The notes beneath the pieces are model-generated. The model searched no databases and was not told the origin of the DNA. It worked only from the letters and a program-made list of their open reading frames with translations. The translations under genes were made by a program, and so were the position numbers. Shown one piece after another: positions 55,853-64,000 of a stretch of 64,000 nt of DNA. The stretch is from Sepioteuthis lessoniana. Lineage: Eukaryota; Mollusca; Cephalopoda; Myopsida; Loliginidae. The stretch is from positions 57,308,242 through 57,372,241 of the forward strand of contig OY757924.1 in NCBI GenBank assembly GCA_963585895.1, read 5' to 3'. Within the stretch, counting starts at the first letter, position 1; every line of letters begins with the position of its first letter.

Positions 55853-55990
55853 AATATCTCCTCGTAGCTAAATGGTTAGAAGCTTTGGCTTAGCGTTTGA
55901 GTCAACCGGGTTTCGATCCCAGCTACGGGGAGATACTGTCTAGCCACACTGATGAGTTCTGATAGAATGAAACAGATCTGTCTGTGGATG
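55853..55990 (+). mobile_element. tRNA-headed repeat F
   Basis: TCTCCTCGTAGCTAAATGGT starts a tRNA-like fold: TCTCCTCGTAGCT at the start pairs with AGCTACGGGGAGA with one mismatch, and the T-arm region is GGGTTTCGATCCCAG. One extra T in the B-box and the fused stems make it a SINE head or tRNA relic, not a working tRNA gene. CTAGCCACACTGATGAGTTC and GAAACAGATCTGTCTGTGG follow, and a (TA)n run marks the end. Confidence 0.7.
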
Positions 55991-55995
55991 ACTAC

Positions 55996-55998
<3 letters not shown>

Positions 55999-56078
<80 letters not shown>
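55999..56078. repeat. Compound (TA)n-(GA)n microsatellite
   Basis: About 31 TA units run straight into nine GA units, seeded on the 3' end of repeat F. Confidence 0.95.
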
Positions 56079-56142
56079 ACACCAGACTAATATTTTCTTA
56101 CCATTGTCCTGAAAAACAATTTTAACTGTTTCAAAATAAAAA

Positions 56143-56143
56143 T

Positions 56144-56177
<34 letters not shown>
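56143..56177. repeat. Compound (AT)n-(GT)n microsatellite
   Basis: A short AT run followed by GT units. Confidence 0.9.
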
Positions 56178-56575
56178 CACATTTTTCTTTCCCTTTCTGA
56201 CCTATGATGAAATTAAACAAATTCTTACTACTAGCCCATTTTCTTTGATATATGATATTAAAAAAATTCAAAATATTTTTCAAAATTCAAATACATGGTA
56301 TTAAACAAATTCTTAATACTTGCCCATTTTCTTCGATACATAATATTCTTAGTGGTCTCATGTTAACAACAGCCTGACAAAGGTCAATGATTGCAAGTAC
56401 TGTTGGCATCTCCAGTGGTCAGTCACCATCTGATTATTTGATTGAGGAGTCAAAATCTAATAAACAGGGAGGGTCACAGACAGCAATCTTTCATGCACAC
56501 CTCTCTCTCATGTGTATATATATTTTGGCAGCATTTCTTCATTGATACATATTTGATTGAACATTAGACATTTTT

Positions 56576-56654
<79 letters not shown>
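56576..56654. repeat. Compound (CT)n-(TA)n microsatellite
   Basis: Eight CT units lead into about 31 TA units. Confidence 0.95.
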
Positions 56655-56656
<2 letters not shown>

Positions 56657-56746
56657 ACCAATTCCCACTGAATATCATAAGATTGATATGGCAACTTGAA
56701 AGGATTACCAAAAAAATATGGAGACAAAAAAATGTCTATAATGTCA

Positions 56747-56749
<3 letters not shown>

Positions 56750-56788
<39 letters not shown>
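56750..56788. repeat. (TA)n microsatellite
   Basis: About 19 TA units, 37 bp before the LINE fragment begins. Confidence 0.93.
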
Positions 56789-56792
<4 letters not shown>

Positions 56793-56824
56793 CTCACACA
56801 CAGGAACCAACAACTATTTGTATG

Positions 56825-58300
56825 CAAACTTATGAAAATTAAACTGAAAGCTAACAGCCAAGAAGAACAAATGCAACTATGGAAACAGGATTTCAAGAAT
56901 TTTACACATGAACCAATCACAAGAATTATTAGTAAACAATTAGACATCAAATTAGGACAGTTTACGCAAGAAGAACTCAGCTCAGTACTTAGAAAAGTTA
57001 AAAATAGAAAAGCAGCAGGGCTTGATGAAATGCCCCCAAGAACTACCGATGTATAACCCTTACATCCATAACAGCCAAGATCTACAATGCTCTACTACAC
57101 AACTGCATAGAACCCAAAATTGAGAACATACTTAGGAAGAACCAAAATGGCTTTCAAAGAAATAAATCTATGATGTGTCAAATTCTTGATGGTGTACGTG
57201 CAAAAAACTTAGAGCCAACAATATTATTCGTTGACTTCACCAAGGCCTTTGACTCCATACACAGAGGAAAGATAGAGCAAATGCTACTCGCCTACTGCCT
57301 ACCCAAAGAAACAGTCACAGCCATAATGATGCTATATAGAAACACGAAAGTAAAAGTCCACTCCCCAGATGGAGACACAGACTACTTTGACATTGTAGCA
57401 GGTGTGCTGCAAGGAGACACATTAGCCCCATACCTCTTTATCTTCTGTCTAGACTACATGCTTAGAACATCTATTGATAAAATGAAAGACAACAATTTCA
57501 AACTGACAAAGGAAAGACACAAGATACTCTGCACAAACAATTATGGACATGGACTATGCCGATGACATAGCGCTTCTGGCAAATACACCAATCCAAGCCA
57601 AAACCCAGCTACATAGTCTGGAACAGGCACCTGCAGGCATAGGCCTCCATGTCAACACAAGATGGAATACATGAGTTTTAATCTAAGAAGTGACATCTGC
57701 ACACAAAATAGTAGTTCTCTGAAACAAGTTCACCTACCTAAGAAGCAGAGACTAGTAAAGGCATGGACAGCTATTGATAGGCTATCAGTCATATGGAAGT
57801 CAGACCTGACCGATAAAATGAAATGCATTTTTTTTTCAAGCAGCGGTCATGTCAATACTGCTGTATGGATGCACCACATGACACTAACTAAATGTATAAA
57901 GAAAAAGCTTGATGGCAATTACACAAGAATACTGCAAGCAATATTAAACAAGTCCTGGAGGCAGCACCCAAAAAAGCAGCAGCTGTACGGCCACTTACCA
58001 CCCATCATGAAAACTATCCAAGTTAGATGAACCAGACATGTGGGACACAGCTAGAGAAGTAGGAACAAACTCATAAGTGATGTACTCCTGTGAACCCCCT
58101 CACACGAACAAGGAAAGGCAGGACGACCAGCTAGGACCTACAAACAACAGCTCTGTGATGATACAGGATGTAGCCTTGAAGACCTACTGGAAGCAATGGA
58201 TGATAGAGAAGGGTGCCGGGAGAGGGTCAGGGAGATTTGTGCTAGTGGCACAACATGATGATGTGGTACACTTGCTGATTTTGTCATAACTACTTACCCT
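56825..58300 (+). mobile_element. Non-LTR retrotransposon reverse transcriptase, decayed
   Basis: The plus strand reads KVKNRKAAGLDEMPP at 56990-57030. A deletion then joins it to KNYRCITLTSITAKIYNAL in another frame. 57170-57565 holds LFVDFTKAFDSIHRGKIEQM (RT motif A) and GVLQGDTLAPYLFIFCLDY (motif B). The DYADDIALLANTP catalytic box near 57550 is one frame off. The C-terminal part reads KAWTAIDRLSVIWKSDLTDK, then NKSWRQHPKKQQLYGHLPPI and a CSLEDLLEAMDDRE-like end near 58200. No endonuclease domain is present on the 5' side. Frameshifts and stops make it inactive. The family also left 3' fragments at 13.1, 22.1 and 59.7 kb. Clade not determined (RTE-like is a guess). Confidence 0.88.
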
Positions 58301-59374
58301 CTTAAAAAGACAAACAAACCAAGCAGTAGATTGCTAGACAGAAGTGGACAACAACCACCAGCCAAAAGAAAGGGAATTTCTGGCATTCATTCCATAAAAA
58401 ATATTTTATACCATTTACCATTTATGATAAAAGTTGAAAATTTCATCTTGGATTGTGAAATCTATAATCATCAGAAATAATACTTTGAAAGAAAATCTAC
58501 TTTTCAAACTAGAAGCTTATCACAAGCTCATAAAAAAGCATAGCTGGTCTTACACAAGCCTTCATCTCTAAATAAATTGCCTATGCAGTTTATTTATGAA
58601 GCTTTAACTTAGTTAATGGTGGTCATCAAATCAACAAACATTATTTATGCTATAAATCAACTATTGGATACCAATTCAAGATAAAATGAAAAACAATGTT
58701 TGAATATTTATCAAGATTGATAAAGTAAATAAAATATGAAAATATGATCAGAAAGATCAAATCCAACATTTTAATATTTATCAACAACAGGCTGATGAAT
58801 ATAGAAAAATAATAACAAATTTTTGTAAATATTTCTTATAAAGTCAAAGTTTATTTTGTAGACATTTAGTTCAATTACAGCAATATATGGAAAACAGTTC
58901 TCTTCTGATAAGGAGTGAGTTGTCTCTTTTCTTTAACAGAAGACACAAAAAATAGCCCAAAGTTAAACAAAAAAACTTGATAGAATTGGAAATGTTGAAA
59001 ATGTACAGAAGTAATGAATTCAAACATTTAAGATGACATGAAATTCTATTCATTTTAATTCTGGAGAAGAACGTGACATAAGAGTTATTGCTACACAAAA
59101 TGGACTTGATGAGCAGAGTTCAAACCTAAGGCTGTCAGCTTGACTTTGAGTTAATACATTTTTTAATATGAATCTCTCCTCTTCACTGAGCTATGAATAA
59201 AATAGTAGGGCATACTGTCTCTTTAGCCTTATAAAGCAATCATTCAAGGAGAAAGAAAAACTCAAAATTTAAGGAGTGTTGTCTGAAGAATCTGTGGCTC
59301 AATGGTTCACCATTCTTCTCACATCAGTTCATCCAGAAAGTATGGCTGGTCTTACATAAGCACATGATAAATTA
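58301..59374. other. Unassigned; degraded SINE C near 59085-59275
   Basis: 58300-59080 shows no gene; GCAACAACAGG-type and A-rich stretches only. From 59100, GATGAGCAGAGTTCAAACCT and GGAGAAAGAAAAACTCAAAAT look like a worn SINE C. Confidence 0.45.
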
Positions 59375-60205
59375 TTCTGGATATGACACAAAACAATCTG
59401 ATGGTGAGGCTCCACTTCTGGAGCTTTGGGGAATGTGGAATACCCCTTCATTGCCATCGCTCTCAGGTCCACTCTGGTCCAGGGTGGTAGCACCTGATAG
59501 AGTTCTATGGGTCAAATAGAACTGTTTGACATTTTGACAGTGTGCAAACAAATGACTTATGTTAATTCAAATTGTTAGAAATAGAAATTAACCATTTAAC
59601 TGTGTTAAAAAAAAAAAAATTTTTTTAAATCCCTGACCTTCTCTCGCCACTTTTCCCTATCGTTCATCGCCTCTGGTAGGTCTTCAGGGCTACATCCCAT
59701 ATCCTCACATAGCTGCTTTATGTATGTTCTAGCTGGTCATCCTGCTTTTGCTCAGCTATATGTGGGGGTAGTGTCCCCCTCCCCAAATTATATTTAAATT
59801 CATTAGGGAGTAAACGGTAGAGTGTTACATAGTGATACTCAAAACCATTTAACTGTGTGCAAATAAAACTTTGTTAGATAGCAATATTTGAAACCATTTC
59901 AGTGAGTGCAAACAAACAATTAATACTAAACAGAATTATTAGTGTTAGAATATTTGGAACCATTTAACTATGTTCAAATAATAATAATACTTGTAAGCAA
60001 ACCAATTAGCTCTAGCTCTTTTAAAAATAAGACTACCTAGAAACTGACTTACAAATCATATTCATAACCATTTCACTGTATGCAAACAAATGAGCTCTGA
60101 CGCATTAAAAATGTTTTCTACAAGCTATGCATTTACAAATCATAAAAGGATTTGGCATTAAATAACCTGCAAGAGTTGATATGCCATAAAACCCAACCAA
60201 ACCAT
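59375..60205 (+). repeat. Repeat D, split by a LINE 3' end
   Basis: Head part (ATTCTGGATATGACACAAAACA ... GTTCTATGGGTCAAATAG) and first sub-repeats to about 59625; the remainder resumes near 59800 and ends with GGCATTAAATAACCTGCAAGAG ... CCATAAAACCCAACC. Confidence 0.82.
59626..59775 (-). mobile_element. 5'-truncated LINE 3' end inserted in D
   Basis: On the minus strand it matches the last ~150 bp of the RT LINE coding region (DVALKTY-like and AMNDREKWREKVRDL) and runs into an A-rich stretch. It closely matches the 12.93-13.08 kb piece. Confidence 0.8.
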
Positions 60206-60307
60206 GATAAATAAATCCCCTGTGTGATTCATTTGCTGGTCATAACTGAATCAATGGACAAACTTTTTTACTTTTTTTAAATGAATGAGGGTCAATGTAA
60301 GACCATG

Positions 60308-60460
60308 ACATTCACTTTTAGACTAATACCCTTGAGAAAAGTACGAACTCCTTTATTTCGCCAACTATAGGTTAAATAGCATCGCTGCTGTTCTTCTAGA
60401 AGGATGGGTTTGACATTAAATAACCCACAAAGGTTAATATGCCATTTAAACAAAAAAAAC
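60308..60460 (+). mobile_element. SINE B, 5' truncated
   Basis: From CATTCACTTTTAGACTAATAC to GACATTAAATAACCCACAAA ... ATATGCCATTTAAAC. Confidence 0.82.
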
Positions 60461-60522
60461 AAACAAATCTTATTCATATGTGCATCTGTTTGCACGTATA
60501 TATTTGTACATTTGTAAATGTT

Positions 60523-60523
60523 C

Positions 60524-60559
<36 letters not shown>
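60523..60559. repeat. (GT)n microsatellite
   Basis: About 18 GT units. Confidence 0.94.
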
Positions 60560-60560
<1 letters not shown>

Positions 60561-60614
60561 CTGAAGCAAAGATTTTTTTCCCTAATGGTATTTTTATCAT
60601 AATTGCAAACCATT

Positions 60615-60912
60615 CTTTGTAGGCATTAACCCCAAAACTCTGCAGCAGCAGGATATGACACAAGGTCAATTTTTTAAGTTGAGTTCAAAAAGTTTGAATT
60701 CAATTTTCCTTCTCTTAGACTTGTTGCCATACCAAGGTTAGAGAGCCTAAGTCTTTCCTTCTTATCTGTCTATTGCTGGAGAGAGAATAGCTCGATTCAT
60801 ACTTTTCCCAAGAGTATTAGCACTATGTGAAATGTAAACAGCCTTATCCAGGATTTGAACTCTGGTCACGATGTCCATTTCTTATGATGGTAACCATTAC
60901 ACCACAATCACT
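60615..60912 (-). mobile_element. SINE C, near full length
   Basis: Minus strand: GTGGTGTAATGGTTACCATC head, CAGAGTTCAAATCCTGGATA B-box, GAAGGAAAATTGAATTCAAA, then TGTCATATCCTGCTGCTGC; the last bases differ from the usual end. Confidence 0.85.
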
Positions 60913-61051
60913 TTTTATTCTTTGTAGAATGTTGCAAAGATGTTTTAATGCAATCCTTCAAAAGAATCTTTCATCTTTGTCAATTACAAAATTTATACCA
61001 AAGGGTTACATTTTGCCATAAAAGATAAATCAACATAACAGAAAAAAGGGT

Positions 61052-61600
61052 GGAGTCCCTGTGATGTAATGTCTAAGGTACTGGACTGTGACATCATAGT
61101 AAGCAAATTCAAATTCTATTTGCATTATTACATTCTCCTAGGAGGTGCCCGTGGTGTAATGGTTATCGTCGTAGGAAATGGACACGGCGACTCAAGTTCA
61201 AATCTTGGACAAGACTGATTGCATATCACATAGCACTAATATCCTTTGGAAAAGGTATGAATCCAATTATTTCTCCCTCCAGCTATGGGTAAATAGTAGG
61301 ACAGACGAGGTTCTTCAGCATTGGTGAGGCAACTAGTCTAGGAGAAGGAAAACTGAATTCAAACCTGTTAAACTCTGCTTAAAAATTGACCTTGTGTCAT
61401 ATCCTGCCCGAGTGGAGGGGTTGGTAAATAGGATTATTACATTCTCTTTCAGACTAATACTCTTGGGAAAAGATATGAACTCCCTGATTCTCCTAGCTAT
61501 GGGTTAAATAAAACTATTACAGTTCTTCTACAAGGATGGCTTTGGTATTCAATAACCCAGGAGGATTGGTATACCATTAAGAAAAAAATACAAAGAAAAG
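61052..61600 (+). mobile_element. SINE B interrupted by SINE C
   Basis: B head at 61052-61137 (GTGGAGTCCCTGTGATGTAA; CAAATTCAAATTCTATTTGC), then a C insertion, then B resumes at 61433 (ATTATTACATTCTCTTTCAG) to the tail GGTATTCAATAACCCAGGAG ... GTATACCATTAAG. Confidence 0.92.
61138..61432 (+). mobile_element. SINE C, full length, 14 bp target duplication
   Basis: CTAGGAGGTGCCCGTGGTGT head, CTCAAGTTCAAATCTTGGAC B-box, CCAGCTATGGGTAAATAGTA, and end GTGGAGGGGTTGGTAAATAGG. ATTATTACATTCTC is repeated at 61124-61137 and 61433-61446. This is the reference copy for family C (295 bp). Confidence 0.95.
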
Positions 61601-61880
61601 GAGTGCTGAAAAGTTCTTGACACAACCAAAAAAAAACCTTTTTTTTTCTTCCCTGAGGGATTTTAATTTTATTAAATATCTTCAGGAAGGGTTTAAAAAA
61701 ACTTGAGAAATGTGTCAGTTGTGTTGAACTTTTGAATGAATACCAGAAATTGGATGCATATTTCTTGGCTTGAGGTCATTTACTAGATTTTTCTGTCGTT
61801 AGTACAAATTCTATCTATTTCCAGAAAAGTTGCAGACACAATGAATCTATCATTAGTTTACAAGTTTGTACTATTCTAAC
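61601..61880. other. Unassigned
   Basis: Nothing recognised before the minisatellite. Confidence 0.45.
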
Positions 61881-62184
61881 AATGAAAGCTACCAGACCTT
61901 CAAGTTGAGATTAGATTTTAGTATTTGTTCCACTTCCTCAAGTGTGTCCTCACTACAATGAAAGCTACCAGACATTCCAGTTGAGATTAGATTTTAGTAT
62001 TTGTTCCACTTCCTCAAGTGTGTCCTCACTATAATGAAAGCTACCAGACCTTCCAGTTGAGATTAGATTTTAGTATTTGTTCCACTTCCTCAAGTGTGTC
62101 CTCACTACAATGAAAGCTACCAGAACTTCCAGTTGAGATTAGATTTTAGTATTTGTTCCACTTCCTCAAGTGTGTCCTCACTAC
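61881..62184 (+). repeat. 76 bp minisatellite, four copies
   Basis: AATGAAAGCTACCAGACCTT starts units at 61881, 61957, 62033 and 62109, exactly 76 bp each. Units differ at only a few positions (ACCTTCAAG, ACATTCCAG, ACCTTCCAG, AACTTCCAG; CTAC or CTAT). Confidence 0.97.
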
Positions 62185-62264
62185 TGGGCAGGACACTGTC
62201 ATTGTCTTCAAACAAAAAATAGCTTTCCTTGCTAAAAAATGCAAGTCTAAGTCTGATGATTCTA

Positions 62265-62504
62265 GTTTGGTTTGGTTTCTTTGTTTAATGGCATATCAAC
62301 CTTTCTAGGTTATTTAATGCCAAAGCCATTCTCCTAGACGAACAGTAGTGGTACTATTTAAGCCATAGCTGGGAGGATAAGGGGTTCATACCTTTCCCAA
62401 GAGCATTTGCCTGAGAGTGAACGTAATAGCGCGACTAGAGTACGAACTCGCTCACTACGATTCCGCAGTCCATCGCTTTAACCATTACACCACAAGGACA
62501 CCCC
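62265..62504 (-). mobile_element. SINE B, full length, 12 bp target duplication
   Basis: Minus strand: GGGGTGTCCTTGTGGTGTAA head, GAGTTCGTACTCTAGTCGC B-box, end AAACAAAGAAACCAAACCAA. CTGATGATTCTA flanks at 62253-62264 and 62505-62516. Confidence 0.95.
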
Positions 62505-62959
62505 CTGATGATTCTAAACTTCCTATTTCCCAAAAGAAGGTCTGAGTTATCTAATTCCTTAGCTTTTTTTTCTTCTTTCCTCATCTTGATTTTAGACGAA
62601 ACCTCTAACTCAGTCATTCTGAAACCATAATTTAACAAGACTCTGAATTGTTTAATCTCAAATCTTGTTTTCTTGTTTTGGAGATCTTCCTTTATTTTTT
62701 TATACAAGGTTTTTTTTTTCATTTTCTCTATTCATTTACTTGCTTTTTGTTTTTATTTGCTTTTTTTTATACTGGGTTTTCTTTTTATTAGCAGTACTTA
62801 TTGCTCTGTATTTTTCTTCCCTCCTCTTTATAACTTTAAAGTTAAAAATCCAGCATTGCACAAATATGTTGTCAGAAAAAGTAAAATTTTAACCATTTCC
62901 ATGTTTAATGTTCCCATTGAATTAGTCACCTTAGATATCATTCCAAGTTTCCTCAAGAA
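62505..62959. other. Unassigned AT-rich DNA
   Basis: T-rich stretches. The open frames starting at 62665 and 62673 merely read through into repeat D and are not genes. Confidence 0.45.
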
Positions 62960-63350
62960 TGTTGGCCAGTTGACTGGGGCTATAGAATACACCAACTGCT
63001 TCTCTACAGGGGGTAAGACCCTCCCCCATGAGTGTTCTGTATATGACACTAAACAATCTGATGGCGAGATTCCAGTAATGCTGGAGCTTTGGGGAATGCG
63101 GAGTACTCCTTCATTGCCATCACTCCCAGGTTCATTCTGGCTCAGAGTGGTAGCACCTAATAGTGTCCTATCTATGGGTCAAATAGAACTAAACTGTGTA
63201 CTTATGCTAAACTGAATTGTTTGAAATAGAACTGTTTTGACATTTAACTGTTTGTAAATAAAAACTATACTTATACTAAACTGGATTGTTTGAAATTTGA
63301 TTTAGCATTAAATGACCTAAAAAGGGTTGATATACTGTAAAACAACCCAC
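62960..63350 (+). repeat. Repeat D, short form
   Basis: Head GGCCAGTTGACTGGGGCTAT ... TCCTATCTATGGGTCAAATAG, few sub-repeats, and tail AGCATTAAATGACC ... TTGATATACTGTAAAAC. Confidence 0.87.
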
Positions 63351-63902
63351 CAACCCCTAAGAAGGAACCCCTTCTGAGAACCATAGGAACACAATGGAAA
63401 AACATTCTTTACCCATGTATATATGGCCACATGTTAACTGATCATGTGTAAAAACACAACTTACTACATAGTCAAATACAAGAAAAGTTTAATATCTATA
63501 GAGTAGACAATATATTTACAACATATTCTTTACCATATGTAACACTCTAGTATAAATTAGGTAAATATACAAACTTGATAGATAAGATAAATATAGATCA
63601 GTGAAGCACAAAGCATTTTTTCTTTATCTCTAGGTCAGAATAAATGTATTCAGTTTCTCATAACAAATTATGATGGCAGTCTTGACTTCCCCAAATTCAT
63701 ATTAGCACTAATAATCCATAAAACTTGATTGATGAATGATGATCAACTAGGAATTACTAAATGCATATTTCATCACCTCAATGTATTTTTTCTTTCTGTA
63801 AAATCTAATTGAAAAATTCTAAATTGATATTAACCCTGAAGGCTAAAAAATTAACATGCCCAGTTCAATATCTGTGTGTATATGTGAGAAAATCTATATG
63901 TA

Positions 63903-63909
<7 letters not shown>
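63351..63909. other. Unassigned AT-rich DNA
   Basis: No gene recognised. Confidence 0.45.

Positions 63910-63955
<46 letters not shown>
63910..63955. repeat. (TA)n microsatellite
   Basis: GTGTGTGT leads into about 22 TA units. Confidence 0.94.
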
Positions 63956-63959
<4 letters not shown>

Positions 63960-64000
63960 GTATGTGTGCGCCCAGAAATATGAGCATCTCTAACAATTTT

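Noticed and set aside
55853-55930. tRNA gene
   Set aside because: Start and end pair well, but the B-box has an extra base, the D and anticodon arms do not fold properly, and a near copy at 20.3 kb carries the same downstream sequence, so it is a repeat head.
62673-63215. 180-codon plus open frame
   Set aside because: It reads from T-rich filler into a repeat D head; no domain and no splice context.
1-64000. CRISPR array, operon or bacterial transfer
   Set aside because: Regular repeats here are SINE sub-repeats, microsatellites or the 76 bp minisatellite; no spacer-repeat structure and no bacterial gene layout.

Overview
This is an AT-rich, repeat-packed stretch of eukaryotic nuclear DNA. 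It is most likely from a cephalopod and probably an octopus. That is an inference from the dense tRNA-derived SINEs, the many pure (TA)n microsatellites, the very low gene density and the mix of mariner, RLE-class LINE and other LINE debris. No bacterial, organellar or viral gene organisation is present. I saw no rRNA gene and no intact tRNA gene.

The one host gene I can support lies on the minus strand. Two exons (49308-49820 and 45034-45281) have good splice sites and matching phase 1 junctions. They encode the C-terminal part of a type I membrane glycoprotein: a Ser/Thr/Asn-rich, heavily N-glycosylated stalk, one transmembrane helix and a 25-residue tail. The 5' exons were not found with certainty. 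The intron between the exons is about 4 kb and full of SINEs. Two weaker exon candidates lie nearby, at 54377-54473 (plus, signal-peptide-like) and 54019-54069 (minus, Cys-rich).

I label the repeats by letter. A is a ~250 bp tRNA-headed SINE that ends near GTCGCCAACTTTA. B is a ~225-240 bp tRNA-headed SINE that ends in a GGCAT..AACC..GGTT..ATGCC hairpin. C is a ~295 bp tRNA-headed SINE that ends GGAGGGGTTGGTAAATA. D is a ~450-700 bp repeat that begins near CAGCTGGGGCTGTAGAATAC, runs through ~60-70 bp sub-repeats and ends in the same hairpin as B. E is a ~130 bp tRNA-headed SINE that ends AAGCTTAGTAAATTA. F is a tRNA-headed repeat with a CTGATGA central motif. G is an undetermined dispersed repeat. 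Several copies sit inside one another with clear target-site duplications, which gives a relative insertion order.

Layout: 0-9 kb holds D and A copies, a decayed DD37D mariner relative and microsatellites. 9-15 kb holds a LINE ORF1 half and an antisense RLE-class LINE broken up by other insertions. 15-31 kb is a SINE field with a 579 bp DD34E deletion derivative at 22.6 kb and an 890 bp mariner at 28.1 kb. 31-45 kb is mostly unassigned AT-rich DNA with a diverged direct-repeat pair and a broken Gypsy pol remnant at 35.7 kb. 45-50 kb holds the host exons. 50-56 kb holds a possible solo LTR and more SINEs. 56.8-58.3 kb holds a decayed reverse transcriptase LINE. 59-64 kb holds nested SINEs and a four-copy 76 bp minisatellite.

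I found no evidence of a novel multi-gene system. The most informative signals are the glycoprotein gene, the hairpin tail shared by SINE B, repeat D and an RLE LINE 3' end, and the set of nested insertions with target duplications. All reads were by eye; family and clade names are tentative where stated.
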